Part shown: in pieces, positions 23,139 through 33,012 of the stretch | How positions within the stretch are numbered: the first letter of the stretch is position 1 | Layout of the letters: every line of letters starts with the position of its first letter | From: Caloramator quimbayensis | GTDB taxonomy: Bacteria > Bacillota > Clostridia > Clostridiales > Caloramatoraceae | Length of the DNA stretch: 64,000 nt | Direction: 5' to 3' | Assembly (NCBI RefSeq): GCF_900167605.1 | Contig: NZ_FUYH01000013.1 | Coordinates: forward strand, 30,615 to 94,614 | Made by a program: the position numbers and the translations under genes | Notes under the pieces: model-generated | Seen by the model: only the letters and a program-made list of their open reading frames with translations | Database searches by the model: none | What the model was told of the DNA's origin: nothing

Positions 23139-24950
23139 TTACCTTTCAATATAAATCATGTCCCAATACTTAAGTTCAGGTATATTTATTTCAATGTATT
23201 TTTTACCATCATATTCCTTTACCTTGTATTTTAAGCTTATAGTTTTCCCGCCATTAATATCAGGAGATGCAAGATATACTTTTTTTACATTTAAATCATC
23301 AGTATAATACCTAAGCTTCAAATCCTTCTTAAAATTAGGGGAAGGATATACTCCATAATCATCTCTCCACCAGTTGTATTTAATTCCAGTAAAATTAATC
23401 ATCTGTATTACATCATATCCTTCTTTAATTTTGCTGTAAGCCCATATCTTATTTGGTAATGCCTTATCACTAACCTCAGTACCTTCAATTTCAATCCTAC
23501 TATTCCCTTCTTTAAGTCCATCCCTTAATAAATTTTCATATGCAACAAGAAAATCATAATAGCTTCTCATTGCATTTTTTAAAGGCTCAGTCATAGTAAG
23601 GTTATCATTAGGGAAATATTCCTTTGCAAGCATTCCTGTATCTCCAAGTTCTATATGGCTTCCCCCAGCTGCAAATATTGAGGCATCACAAAGTCTTACA
23701 CTATTCTCATTAAATTCACCCTTTGATTCAGCCTTTTCATAGTTCATATATGCAGCAATAACAGTCTTCTTTTTTCCTTCTGTCAGCTTATCCCCCATAT
23801 CGATTACCTGCTTTAAGGATAAATAAGTTAAATAGTCAGAGGGCCAAAGTTCTGAGTAGAGTATGCTGACTCCGCTTTTTGCAATTTCATCTATTCCATA
23901 AGTATTAACGGTATTAAAAACTGCTTCCTTTGTGCAGTTTTTAAGTGCTTCATCTATAAATTCACTGTAAGTTGATTTCAAATCCACATCATTCCCATAA
24001 TAATCATAAAGATAACCCCTATTTCCTAATGTATCCATATGCCATATATCAAAATTGAGCAGGCTATTTGCTTTTTTTTCCTCATTAAATATATAGTTTT
24101 GCCATTCAGAGTTTGAAGGATTAAAAACGCATAAAGAAGATTCCCATGATGAGGGGAGGGTATGCCCATCCTGCTGCGTGTGCTCATTATCTTTATAAAG
24201 GCCCCATTCAGCCTTAACTTTGTCCTTAATATAATCAGTATAGGCACCATATATAAGATTATAATTAGCTGCTAAAATATTTTTTTCGTGGGCAGAATCA
24301 ATATAACCCTTTAATGTATCAAGGTATATTTCTCTGCCTGCTATATCCTTCCACACTCTGCTCCCATCCTGTGGAAGCGGCTTATGGTGAGCATCCTGCC
24401 AATCATAGAATTGCAGAACATTTATATGATATTTACTAAGCTCCCCTATTATTTTCTTTGTCTTTTCTATATCCTGCTTTGGGAAATCAGTAATATACCC
24501 ATAAATAGGAAATACACTCCACTTTGAAGAAACGTTAACTGCAGTATTTCTGTAATCGTATATTTTTCTACCCTTTACAGCATAAGCCTCTATCAAATAA
24601 CCTTTAAAGTCATCGTTAGGAAGAGTAATAGTAACTTTTATATTACAGCTCTTCCCTTTTTCTATGCTTAAATTTTCCTTAATAACACCTTTGGTTTTTC
24701 CAAGATGTTTTAAATATAAATAAACTATTCCATTAAAATCTTTATTTGTAGTATTTTTAACTTCTATATTTATATTTGCTGTATCATTTGGGTTATATCT
24801 TGCTTTATCTGTATATATATCTTCTAAAATTTTACCGCTATACAAAACCTTATTATTTCCATCAACAGCAAAGTTTCTAATGCTATAAACACTATAAATA
24901 AATAGTATTAATATTATCGAGCTTATTACAGCCGTAATCCATTTTTTCAA
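23139..24950 (-). CDS. glycoside hydrolase family 66, membrane-anchored/secreted dextranase
   Basis: 603 aa from a TTG after AGGGGTGAT. MKKWITAVISSIILILFIYS is an uncleaved-looking signal anchor with no lipobox. A beta-sandwich domain (about 35-140, ARYNPNDTANINIEVKN) is followed by the GH66 barrel with INVLQFYDWQDAHHKPLP, the Asp in FDIWHMDTLGN and the Glu in ILYSELWPSDY. It is a paralogue of the next gene downstream, about 15 bp away, but placed outside the cell, so this pair would cut extracellular dextran first and imported fragments second. Confidence 0.88.
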   Translation of the reverse strand: MKKWITAVISSIILILFIYSVYSIRNFAVDGNNKVLYSGKILEDIYTDKARYNPNDTANINIEVKNTTNKDFNGIVYLYLKHLGKTKGVIKENLSIEKGKSCNIKVTITLPNDDFKGYLIEAYAVKGRKIYDYRNTAVNVSSKWSVFPIYGYITDFPKQDIEKTKKIIGELSKYHINVLQFYDWQDAHHKPLPQDGSRVWKDIAGREIYLDTLKGYIDSAHEKNILAANYNLIYGAYTDYIKDKVKAEWGLYKDNEHTQQDGHTLPSSWESSLCVFNPSNSEWQNYIFNEEKKANSLLNFDIWHMDTLGNRGYLYDYYGNDVDLKSTYSEFIDEALKNCTKEAVFNTVNTYGIDEIAKSGVSILYSELWPSDYLTYLSLKQVIDMGDKLTEGKKKTVIAAYMNYEKAESKGEFNENSVRLCDASIFAAGGSHIELGDTGMLAKEYFPNDNLTMTEPLKNAMRSYYDFLVAYENLLRDGLKEGNSRIEIEGTEVSDKALPNKIWAYSKIKEGYDVIQMINFTGIKYNWWRDDYGVYPSPNFKKDLKLRYYTDDLNVKKVYLASPDINGGKTISLKYKVKEYDGKKYIEINIPELKYWDMIYIER

Positions 24951-24965
24951 TCAAATCACCCCTAA

Positions 24966-25811
24966 TCAACCTTTAACAGCTCCCTCAGCACCACTTCTTT
25001 TTATAAACTGCTTGTTAAAGATTATAAAAATAATAAGAATAGGTATAAGAACTATTATGGAACCTGCAAAAATCAATCCCCACTCTGTTGCTCTTCCATT
25101 TTGTAAAAGCTTCATTGCAATAGGAAGAGTTCTCTTGGATTTTGATGTTAAAACAACAAGGGCTGTGAACACCTCCATCCATGTCCCTGTAAAGACACCT
25201 ATTGCCAAAGTTCCAAGGGCAGGTTTTGAAAGAGGCAGTATAATATGCCTGTAAATAGTCCATCTGCTGCCTCCGTCCATTATAACTGACTCCTCAAGTT
25301 CTTTTGGTATAGTTTCGAAAAAGCCTTTAAGGAAAAACGTATTTCCTGCAACTCCTCCACTAACGTATAAAAGTATAAGACCAGTATAGGTATTTATAAG
25401 TTTGAGCTTTTGAAGAACTGTAAATTGTGAAATTATTGCAAGCACAGCCGGCATCATGAGAGAAAATACATATAGATTAAATATTATTTTTTTACCCTTA
25501 AAGTTAAGCCTTGCAAAGCCATAGGCAGAAAGAGTAGATACAAACATAGTAAGTATTGTTGCCATACTTGATACAAATACGCTGTTTAAAAAATACCTTC
25601 CGAAGCTCTCTCTACCCCATACTTTTTTATAGTTAACAAAACTTATTGCTTTAAAAGATTCTGGAAGTATTTGAGGTTTTGTAGGAAGTATATAGGAATT
25701 GGGAATAAGTGATACAGTTATCATGTTTAAAAAGGGTATTATGGCTGCTATAACAAACATCAGCAAAAATAGATGTAAAAAAATTTGACCTATACTATAT
25801 TTTTTCACCAT
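24966..25811 (-). CDS. carbohydrate ABC transporter permease (MalG-like)
   Basis: This 281-aa protein has six membrane helices. The EAA loop is ELEESVIMDGGSRWTIYRHIILPLSKPAL (about residues 180-208), where it contacts the ATPase. The N-terminal loop MITVSLIPNSYILPTKPQILP is typical of MalG-type permeases. It is second of the permease pair, 7 bp after the MalF-like gene. No ATPase gene lies in the operon, as in other Firmicute oligosaccharide systems served by a shared MsmX-like ATPase. Confidence 0.92.
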   Translation of the reverse strand: MVKKYSIGQIFLHLFLLMFVIAAIIPFLNMITVSLIPNSYILPTKPQILPESFKAISFVNYKKVWGRESFGRYFLNSVFVSSMATILTMFVSTLSAYGFARLNFKGKKIIFNLYVFSLMMPAVLAIISQFTVLQKLKLINTYTGLILLYVSGGVAGNTFFLKGFFETIPKELEESVIMDGGSRWTIYRHIILPLSKPALGTLAIGVFTGTWMEVFTALVVLTSKSKRTLPIAMKLLQNGRATEWGLIFAGSIIVLIPILIIFIIFNKQFIKRSGAEGAVKG

Positions 25812-25818
25812 ATCCCTC

Positions 25819-26790
25819 CTAAAACTCTATTTCAGTTTTCTTTGTAATCTTATTCTGCAGAACTGATATTGTTATTAGTATAGAACCCATTATGAGGCTT
25901 ATTGCAGCTGCATATCCAAAATCAAAGCTTGTAAATGCCTTATTGTACATATAGTTTAATAGAACGTCAGTTTGTCCAAGAGGTCCCCCGTTTGTGATAA
26001 GCATTACCTGTAGAAGTATATTAAATGCACCTATAATTAGGGATATTATTATAAAATAAGTTCTTGAACTTAAAAGAGGAAGGGTAATTTTGTAGAAAAG
26101 CTGTTTTTTATTTGCTCCGTCAACCATCGCTGCTTCGTATAAAGATTTAGGCAAATCCTGAAGTGCAGCGGTATACATCATCATTACCCATCCTATTCCT
26201 TTCCATATACACAGCGACCATATTACTATATTTGCAGTTCCTGCATTTTCAAACCATCCTATAGGCTTACTTATAAGATTGAGTTTTAAAAGAAAGGCAT
26301 TAACTAAAGAACCGCTTGTTGGCTGAAACAGATATTTAAATAATATTGCTACTACCAGCCAATCGGAAATCACAGGTATATAGAGCATGAACCTGTAAAA
26401 AAGTTTAAAACGTCTAAGAGAATCTATAGCTATAGCTATAATAATTCCTATAAACCATTGAAAGGGAACTGTTACTAAAACAGCAAGGAATGTATTTTTA
26501 AGTGCGAGATAAAACTTTTGACTTTCCTCAAGTATTCCACCTGATACAAAGGCCCTTTTAAAATTTGCTAAACCTACGAAGGTACTTGGCTTATTTGGGT
26601 TTATACTGTAGTTCATAAAGGCTATTATAAAATTTTTAATAAGCGGATAAAGCATAAAAACAACAAAAAGCAAAAATCCTACCCCTATAAATCCCCAAGC
26701 CTCGAGGGCCTCTCTTTGTTTTTTGCTTAATTTTTTCTTTGGATAAGGATTTTTAGCCTTTATTAAAGCTGCTTTTTCCATATACTTCAC
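25819..26790 (-). CDS. carbohydrate ABC transporter permease (MalF-like)
   Basis: The 323-aa protein has a basic N-terminal tail (about 1-28) and six helices. The EAA motif is LYEAAMVDGANKKQLFYKITLPLL near residue 215. VMLITNGGPLGQTDVLLNYMY near the C-terminus is a conserved MalF-type segment. It pairs with the MalG-like permease downstream and the binding lipoprotein upstream for import of alpha-1,6-glucan fragments. Confidence 0.92.
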   Translation of the reverse strand: MKYMEKAALIKAKNPYPKKKLSKKQREALEAWGFIGVGFLLFVVFMLYPLIKNFIIAFMNYSINPNKPSTFVGLANFKRAFVSGGILEESQKFYLALKNTFLAVLVTVPFQWFIGIIIAIAIDSLRRFKLFYRFMLYIPVISDWLVVAILFKYLFQPTSGSLVNAFLLKLNLISKPIGWFENAGTANIVIWSLCIWKGIGWVMMMYTAALQDLPKSLYEAAMVDGANKKQLFYKITLPLLSSRTYFIIISLIIGAFNILLQVMLITNGGPLGQTDVLLNYMYNKAFTSFDFGYAAAISLIMGSILITISVLQNKITKKTEIEF

Positions 26791-26842
26791 CTTCCTATAA
26801 TAAAGGATTAAGAGCTCTGCCCCTAATCCTTTATAAAATTGA

Positions 26843-28138
26843 TTACTTCTGACTTAAAAGTTCGTCTATTTTAGCTGCTGCAGCATCAAGAGCATCCTTT
26901 GGAGTTGCTTTCTTTCTAAGTGCCTTTTCAAAGGCCTCTCCAATTACGTTAGATATTTCTCCCCACTTTGCACTGGGGGTTCTTGCCCATGTGCTTGAAA
27001 GCTGTTCAACATAAACCTTTAATATTGGATTGTTTGTTACAACATCCTTATTAGCTGTAGCTTTACAAACAGGCATCATTCCAAGTTCCTGCGCAAATAT
27101 AGTCTGTGCTTCATCCGATGCTAAGAATTTTGCAAAAGCCCATGCCTGTTCTTTATTCTTTGAATCTTTAAATATTATTGTATCTTCTCCTCCGACAATT
27201 GAAACGCTGCCTCCTGCACCCTTTGGAATAGGCGCAAATATTACATTGTCCTTAACTTCCTTTTGTTCCTTATTAGCTGGATACCACCATGGGCCATCAT
27301 CAAGCATCATATAATGGGCATTATTAAATCCTTCCCAAGTTCCTTCTCCTCCAAGCAGACAATCTCCAATTATCCCCTTATCCTTCCATTCTACTATTTT
27401 TTCGAGGGCTTTAACACTCTCTGGGCTGTTAAAATACCCTGTTGCCTTCTGATTGTTTTCATCTGTAAATTTCCCACCTAATGAGAGGAAATATGGTGGC
27501 ATACTCCATGTATTTGCTCCGCCTATTGCAATTCCCTTAACTTTCTTTTCCTTTATCTTTAATGCTGCCTGTTCAAGCTCATCCATTGTCTTTGGAGCTT
27601 CAGTAAATCCAGCCTCAGCTAAAAGCCTTTTATTATATATTGCAACCTTAGTATTTGTATCAAGCGGAACTCCATAATAGTGTCCATTAAAAAAGTTAGT
27701 ATCCATAGGGCCTTCAAAGGTTGCATCCTTTAATTCCTTAAATCCAGGAAGGTCGTCTACTGCAAGTAAAAAGCCTTCATTTGCATACTGAGCAATATCT
27801 GTTATATCTATTCTTGCAAGATCTGGGGTTGTCCCTGTTGTTGCTGCTGTTATTATCTTTTTCTTATAGTCATCTCCGCTTGGCATTGGAGTAACATTAA
27901 CCTTAATGTCAGGATATTTTTGATTAAATGCTGGTATAACCTTTTCAGTAAGCACCTTATTTTCGAGTTCTGTAAATGTGCTCCACATTTCAATCTCGCC
28001 CTTTAGTTTAGTCTCATCTGCTGTTGTATTAGTGTTGTTTGTAGAATTATCAGTTGCTGCGCTCTTACCACAGCCTGAAAAAACAGAAAGAATTATTAAT
28101 GCTGATAGTATTAAAGCAAATACTTTTTTAATTGACAT
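26843..28138 (-). CDS. extracellular sugar-binding lipoprotein of ABC transporter
   Basis: The 431-aa protein has a lipoprotein signal peptide with lipobox VFSGC (Cys about residue 23) and a low-complexity Asn/Thr linker. It belongs to the family 1 solute-binding proteins (GEIEMWSTFTELENKVLTE, VNVTPMPSGDDYKKKI, TGTTPDLARIDITDIAQYA, FAKFLASDEAQTIFAQELG). It would capture isomalto-oligosaccharides released outside the cell and hand them to the two permeases encoded just downstream. Confidence 0.92.
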   Translation of the reverse strand: MSIKKVFALILSALIILSVFSGCGKSAATDNSTNNTNTTADETKLKGEIEMWSTFTELENKVLTEKVIPAFNQKYPDIKVNVTPMPSGDDYKKKIITAATTGTTPDLARIDITDIAQYANEGFLLAVDDLPGFKELKDATFEGPMDTNFFNGHYYGVPLDTNTKVAIYNKRLLAEAGFTEAPKTMDELEQAALKIKEKKVKGIAIGGANTWSMPPYFLSLGGKFTDENNQKATGYFNSPESVKALEKIVEWKDKGIIGDCLLGGEGTWEGFNNAHYMMLDDGPWWYPANKEQKEVKDNVIFAPIPKGAGGSVSIVGGEDTIIFKDSKNKEQAWAFAKFLASDEAQTIFAQELGMMPVCKATANKDVVTNNPILKVYVEQLSSTWARTPSAKWGEISNVIGEAFEKALRKKATPKDALDAAAAKIDELLSQK

Positions 28139-28220
28139 ATGAATCCCCCTTCTTAAATATATAAATTTATTTTAACTCATGAAGTATGTTTATAATTACT
28201 TCATAAATTTCGCTATGATT

Positions 28221-29297
28221 TCATACCTCCTCTATGTTTTTATTAAGTATAAGATACATAGCATGGGACCATAAAAGAGGCTTTGCAACTTCTCCCCAAA
28301 GATTTTTCCATTTATCTATATATTCTTTATCATTAACATGGTCTAATACCTGCTCAACAAGTTCCCCATTTTCATCTGCATGGCTTTCCATCCAATCAAG
28401 ACACATTCTTGCTCTTTTTAAATCCCCGGCTTTACAATAATACCATCCAAGATATCCTGTTAATAAAATCCATTCTCCTCCTCCATAGTAAGTATCTTCT
28501 GCATATCTATGAGTTCCAAAATTATGTACAAGTTTATTTTCAATTTCCCTTATCGTATTCTCAATAATCGTATCCTTAGGATTAAATATTCCAAAGGGTA
28601 CCGATGTCCAAATAAGGCTTGCATCTACACATTTTGAACCTTCGTATTTAACAAGCCTTCCATCTAATAGGCACTTAGAGGTTATAAACTTCTTTATTTC
28701 ATCTAAAGTATTATTAATTCTTTCATCTTCAATAAATTCTGAAATAGATTTTAAACCTCCGTATACACAAGATAAGGTTGAAGTATGAACCTTATCTCCA
28801 TTTTCCTCCCAGCAGTCATAATTCGGATATCTCCACAGAAGAAGCAAGTAATCAATGGTTATTTTTATACTATCACTATATCTAAAAATAAGCTCCCTAT
28901 TCCCTGTAAGCAATATATGCTGTGCTAATGCCCAAAGCCATGTTCCATATCCATCTATTTGAAAGTTTGGCCACTCATCATCTTCTGCCTCTCCATTTAA
29001 ATTATATCTTGTAGGCAGATAATCAAAATTCAAAAGAGGTTCATTCTTTTCTGTCATTTTTACTATTTCATCTACCTTATCCCTTTGAATCTTTATTACT
29101 CTATCCACCCAATCGAAGTATTTTTCTGCTGAATCATAATAACCATATAAATCTACTGCATAGGCTGTAAAACTTCCATCTCTCAGCCAGCAATATTTGT
29201 AGGTATCAAAATTAGGGCAGGCAATATATGAACCTGTTATATGTTGATTTTTAAGTATAATTTCTATGCTTTTTTCTACAATGTTAATAATTTTCAC
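28221..29297 (-). CDS. glycoside hydrolase family 15 (glucoamylase/glucodextranase-like)
   Basis: The 358-aa intracellular protein starts at GTG and consists of the (alpha/alpha)6 catalytic domain alone. KYCWLRDGSFTAYAVDLYGY, IDGYGTWLWAL, the catalytic Glu in NYDCWEENGDKVHTS and the second Glu in YYGGGEWILLTGYLGW are GH15 hallmarks. GH15 removes glucose from non-reducing ends of alpha-1,4- or alpha-1,6-glucans. First in an operon with two GH66 genes, a glucodextranase-like or isomalto-oligosaccharide preference is likely. It lacks the N-terminal beta-domain of most bacterial glucoamylases. Confidence 0.87.
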   Translation of the reverse strand: MKIINIVEKSIEIILKNQHITGSYIACPNFDTYKYCWLRDGSFTAYAVDLYGYYDSAEKYFDWVDRVIKIQRDKVDEIVKMTEKNEPLLNFDYLPTRYNLNGEAEDDEWPNFQIDGYGTWLWALAQHILLTGNRELIFRYSDSIKITIDYLLLLWRYPNYDCWEENGDKVHTSTLSCVYGGLKSISEFIEDERINNTLDEIKKFITSKCLLDGRLVKYEGSKCVDASLIWTSVPFGIFNPKDTIIENTIREIENKLVHNFGTHRYAEDTYYGGGEWILLTGYLGWYYCKAGDLKRARMCLDWMESHADENGELVEQVLDHVNDKEYIDKWKNLWGEVAKPLLWSHAMYLILNKNIEEV

Positions 29298-29415
29298 TCA
29301 CCCCAATCATTTTTCGTATATACTATTTATTTTAATTTTACGATTATTTATAATATTATTGAATGGACTATTCATACTTTTTTTGTAAATTAGCGACTTT
29401 TTTGGGGGAAGTTTT

Positions 29416-30318
29416 ATGAATTTATTTTGTATTAGTGTTGATACAATTCCAAATGTACGCTTGACTGGTCATGTAATATATAACGAGCCCTGGATGCATT
29501 TCACAAGAACAATAGATGAATATATATTATATGTTATTAAAAGCGGCGAACTTTACATAAAAGAAGGTGAGGAAGAGTTTGTTTTGAAAAGTGGAGATAC
29601 ACTTCTTCTCGAGCCTAAAATTCAGCATACAGGATACAGAAAATCCACCTGTGATTATTACTATATCCATTTTAAACATCCTAAGATTACAACTTTAAAT
29701 GTCAATTCCCTTGATGAAATAGCTTTTAATATATTAAACGAAAGGAAAACATCCCTTGCAAGCGATTTTCTCTCAGATTCCCTTCCAACAAGTCCAGTTT
29801 GCTATCTTCCAAAATGCTACCACATTAAAAATTTATCACCCATAATCTATTTACTAAAGGAAGCTGAGTTCGACTATTACAATAGATACGAAAACTATAA
29901 AATACTAACTTCAATAAGACTTATTGAAATATTAATAAAGATTTCAAGAGAATATATATCCTCTGAAATGGAGAAAAGCACTTCTTTCCTTTCAAAGGGA
30001 TTTATAAAGTGCAGAAATATAATTAACTTTTTAAATTCTGAATACCACAGAAAAATAACAAGTCAAGATATAGAAACATATTTTGAATCAAACTACGATT
30101 ACTTAAACAGAGTTTTTCATAAGTTAACAGGATACACTATATTTAATTACTTAAATATAATTAGGATTAACAAAGCAAAGGAACTAATAGACACTACTCC
30201 AATTAAATTTTCAGAAGTAGGCTATCTCGTAGGAATTGATGACCCATATTATTTCAGCAAACTATTTAAAAAATACGTTGGAATGACCCCGAGCCAATAC
30301 TCAAAGAGCAAATGCTGA
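29416..30318 (+). CDS. AraC-family transcriptional regulator of the glucan operon
   Basis: The 300-aa protein starts after GGGGGAAG. Residues about 20-95 form a cupin-type sugar-sensing domain (YILYVIKSGELYIKEGEEEF, SGDTLLLEPKIQHTGY). The double helix-turn-helix is at about 195-300 (ITSQDIETYFESNYDYLNRVFHKLTGYTIFNYL and FSEVGYLVGIDDPYYFSKLFKKYVGMTPSQY in two helices). It is divergent from the GH15 gene over 118 bp and is the natural candidate for controlling the operon in response to an alpha-glucan sugar. Confidence 0.9.
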   Translation: MNLFCISVDTIPNVRLTGHVIYNEPWMHFTRTIDEYILYVIKSGELYIKEGEEEFVLKSGDTLLLEPKIQHTGYRKSTCDYYYIHFKHPKITTLNVNSLDEIAFNILNERKTSLASDFLSDSLPTSPVCYLPKCYHIKNLSPIIYLLKEAEFDYYNRYENYKILTSIRLIEILIKISREYISSEMEKSTSFLSKGFIKCRNIINFLNSEYHRKITSQDIETYFESNYDYLNRVFHKLTGYTIFNYLNIIRINKAKELIDTTPIKFSEVGYLVGIDDPYYFSKLFKKYVGMTPSQYSKSKC

Positions 30319-30419
30319 CTGAAATAAACTTATTTTTATATTTCATCCTCAACTTCAGCTTTATGTATATAATATATTGTTGTATAATTTATATAAATTG
30401 TTAATTCTGGAGTGATAAC

Positions 30420-31115
30420 ATGTTTACACCAATAAGGAACGTTAAAATATATGAGCAGGTAATAGAGCAGATACAGGGGATGATTTTAGACGGAAAACTG
30501 AAAAAAGGGGATAAACTCCCGTCGGAGAGGGATTTGGCAGAGCAGCTTAATGTTAGCAGAACTTCAGTAAGGGAAGCATTAAGATCCCTTGAGGTTATAG
30601 GGCTTATAGAGTGCAGGCAGGGGGAAGGAAATTTTGTAAAGGAAAGGTTTGAAAACAACCTAATAGAGCCCCTTTCAATAATATTCCTTTTAGAAGATAG
30701 AAATCCTATTGAAATACTGGAGCTTAGGAAAATAATTGAAATAGAAACCGCATACCTTGCAGCAAAGAGAATAACCGATGAGGAAATAAAAGACCTTAAA
30801 GACATAGTTGAAAGGCTCAAAGCTTCAAAGGATGAGGCTGAAAGCGCAAAAATCGATAAGGAGTTTCACTATAGAATTGCAAAATCCTCAGGAAACTTTT
30901 TAATAGTAAATATACTAAATATACTCTCATCCCTTATGGACAGGTACATATTAGAAGCAAGAAAGATTATACTTTTAACCGGAGAAAACAGCGAATACCT
31001 TTTAAATCAGCATGAAAACATATATACTGCTCTATCTGACAGAAATCCCGATATGGCGTCATTATACATGAAAAAGCATTTTGAAATGATAGAAAGAAGC
31101 ATCGAAAACAAATAA
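30420..31115 (+). CDS. GntR/FadR-subfamily regulator of lactate genes (LldR/LutR-like)
   Basis: The 231-aa protein has GGAGTG before the ATG and a TATAAT at 30383-30388. The GntR winged helix is at about 5-75 (GDKLPSERDLAEQLNVSRTSVREALRSLEVIGLIE) and an FCD ligand domain with metal-type residues at about 90-225 (LRKIIEIETAYLAAKRITDEE, FHYRIAKSSGNFL, HENIYTALSDRN). Directly upstream of a lactate permease and lactate dehydrogenase genes, it most likely represses them in the absence of lactate. A matching operator lies at 31419-31429. Confidence 0.88.
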   Translation: MFTPIRNVKIYEQVIEQIQGMILDGKLKKGDKLPSERDLAEQLNVSRTSVREALRSLEVIGLIECRQGEGNFVKERFENNLIEPLSIIFLLEDRNPIEILELRKIIEIETAYLAAKRITDEEIKDLKDIVERLKASKDEAESAKIDKEFHYRIAKSSGNFLIVNILNILSSLMDRYILEARKIILLTGENSEYLLNQHENIYTALSDRNPDMASLYMKKHFEMIERSIENK

Positions 31116-31288
31116 TATTTTCATTAATATAGACTTGTTATTAAAATAACTTAGTTTTCTAAAAATTTAACCAAGTTTTTCGTAAAATTAAAATAAATAC
31201 ACTTTTCTAAAAAATTTTATTAGTAATTTTATGGATGGTATAACATTTTTATATAATATATTCAACATTAAAATTAATCAATATGTTT

Positions 31289-31323
31289 AACCTATGCTTA
31301 ATTTTTAAGGCATAGGTTTTTTA
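31289..31323 (+). terminator. rho-independent terminator between regulator and lactate permease
   Basis: CCTATGC and GCATAGG arms, extended by TTAA/TTAA, are followed by TTTTTTATTT. It separates the regulator transcript from the lct operon. The remaining 31116-31477 gap holds AT-rich DNA and the operator below. Confidence 0.8.
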
Positions 31324-31418
31324 TTTATGCATATTAATACAATATAAATAGGCAATATGTGCTATGTTAATATAATAACTATTGTAGAATATGCATAATA
31401 TATGTGTTATTATGTAAC

Positions 31419-31429
31419 TGGTAATACCA
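31419..31429. promoter_or_regulatory. LldR/FadR-type operator upstream of the lactate operon
   Basis: TGGTAATACCA is a perfect palindrome matching the FadR/LldR-class consensus TNGTNNNACNA. It is 49 bp before the permease ATG, a position suitable for repression, and is followed by further ATACCAT repeats up to 31440. Confidence 0.65.
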
Positions 31430-31477
31430 TAATACCATACCACCACGCAATACATAAAATATAAGAGGGGGATAATC

Positions 31478-32989
31478 ATGAATAGTTTTGTACTTTTTCT
31501 TATCGCTATCATTCCAATTGTATGGCTTATGGTATCTCTTGGAGTTTTAAAGATGCCCGCCTACAAAACATGTACAGCTACTTTAATACTTACAGTAATT
31601 CTTTCAATATTTGTTTGGAAAATGCCTGCATTTAATTCCCTATCTGCAGTATTAGAAGGCATTGCCCTCGGGCTTTGGCCAATATCAATTGTTATAATAT
31701 CAGCTATATTCACCTACAACTTAGCTCTACACACAAAGAGCATGGAAACAATAAAAAAGATGCTCTCAAGCATAACAACAGATAAAAGAATACAGGTTTT
31801 AATACTTGCCTGGGGATTTGGAGGCTTTTTAGAGGCAGTTGCAGGATATGGAACAGCAGTTGCAATTCCTGCAAGCATATTATCTGCAATGGGTTTTGAG
31901 CCTATATTTGCAGCAGTAATATGCCTTATAGCAAACACAGTTCCTACAGCCTTTGGTGCCGTTGGAATACCTGTAACAACCCTTTCAAAGGTAGCAAACC
32001 TTAACGTCGGCACATTAAGTTATGCAGTGAGTCTCCAGCTTTTAATATTCATAATACTAATACCCCTCGTTCTGATTATAATCACAACAAGGAGTATAAA
32101 AGGCCTTAAAGGAGTCGTTGGAATTTCACTGCTATCAGGTATAAGCTTTGGAATACCTCAGGTATTTGCTGCAAAATATCTCGGTGCAGAACTTCCTGCA
32201 CTTTTAGGAAGCATATGCAGCATGGCCGTAACAATATTTATAGCTAAAAAGTTTCACAGCAGCGACGCAAAAAAAGAAAGCGGCGTTTCCTTTAAAGAAG
32301 GATTTTTAGCATGGCTTCCATATATATTGGTTTCAATATTCATAATTGCAACAAGTCCTCTTTTCATAGGCATAAGCAATGCCTTAGGACACATTAAAAC
32401 AAGCATTGTTATATATAAGGGAGAAGGTGCACAGCCCTTTGTATTTAAGTGGATTGCAACACCTGGAGTTTTAATTATAATAGCCGCTGTAATAGGAGGC
32501 CTTATTCAGGGTGCAAAATTAGGCGAAATTGTAAAGGTATTCAACAAAACTTTAAACCAGCTCACAAAATCCACAATTACAGTTCTTGCAATAGTAGCCC
32601 TTGCAAAGGTTATGGGATACAGCGGAATGATAACATCAATAGCAAAGGTTTTAGTATCTTCAACTGGAAGATTCTATCCTCTGATTTCACCTATAATAGG
32701 CGCCTTAGGAACCTTTGTAACAGGAAGCGATACTTCTTCAAATGTTCTCTTTGGAGCGCTTCAAACAGAGGTTGCAAAATCAATTGGAGTTAACCCTTAT
32801 ATACTTGCAGCAGCAAACACCTCAGGGGCTACGGCTGGGAAGATGATATCTCCTCAGAGCATCGCAGTTGCAACATCTGCAACAGGACTTATAGGCTCAG
32901 AGGGCAAAATATTTAACAGCACAGTTAAGTTTTGTCTTGGATATGTAATAATCCTCGGTATTCTCGTTTATATTTTAAGTTCAATATAA
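31478..32989 (+). CDS. lctP: L-lactate permease (LldP/LctP family)
   Basis: The 503-aa protein follows GAGGGGG. It has about 12-14 membrane helices. Family signatures are [65 protein letters not shown] and [22 protein letters not shown]. It imports lactate with protons. It is the first gene of an operon with the two Etf subunits and the dehydrogenase, matching the content (permease, EtfB, EtfA, LDH) of the Acetobacterium lct cluster. Confidence 0.95.
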   Translation: MNSFVLFLIAIIPIVWLMVSLGVLKMPAYKTCTATLILTVILSIFVWKMPAFNSLSAVLEGIALGLWPISIVIISAIFTYNLALHTKSMETIKKMLSSITTDKRIQVLILAWGFGGFLEAVAGYGTAVAIPASILSAMGFEPIFAAVICLIANTVPTAFGAVGIPVTTLSKVANLNVGTLSYAVSLQLLIFIILIPLVLIIITTRSIKGLKGVVGISLLSGISFGIPQVFAAKYLGAELPALLGSICSMAVTIFIAKKFHSSDAKKESGVSFKEGFLAWLPYILVSIFIIATSPLFIGISNALGHIKTSIVIYKGEGAQPFVFKWIATPGVLIIIAAVIGGLIQGAKLGEIVKVFNKTLNQLTKSTITVLAIVALAKVMGYSGMITSIAKVLVSSTGRFYPLISPIIGALGTFVTGSDTSSNVLFGALQTEVAKSIGVNPYILAAANTSGATAGKMISPQSIAVATSATGLIGSEGKIFNSTVKFCLGYVIILGILVYILSSI

Positions 32990-33012
32990 ATATTAAATCA
33001 GGGAGGTATAAT

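Noticed and set aside
32932..33012. Longer start for the EtfB gene overlapping the lactate permease
   Set aside because: The ATG at 33013 has GGGAGG ahead and gives the standard EtfB N-terminus; the extension does not.
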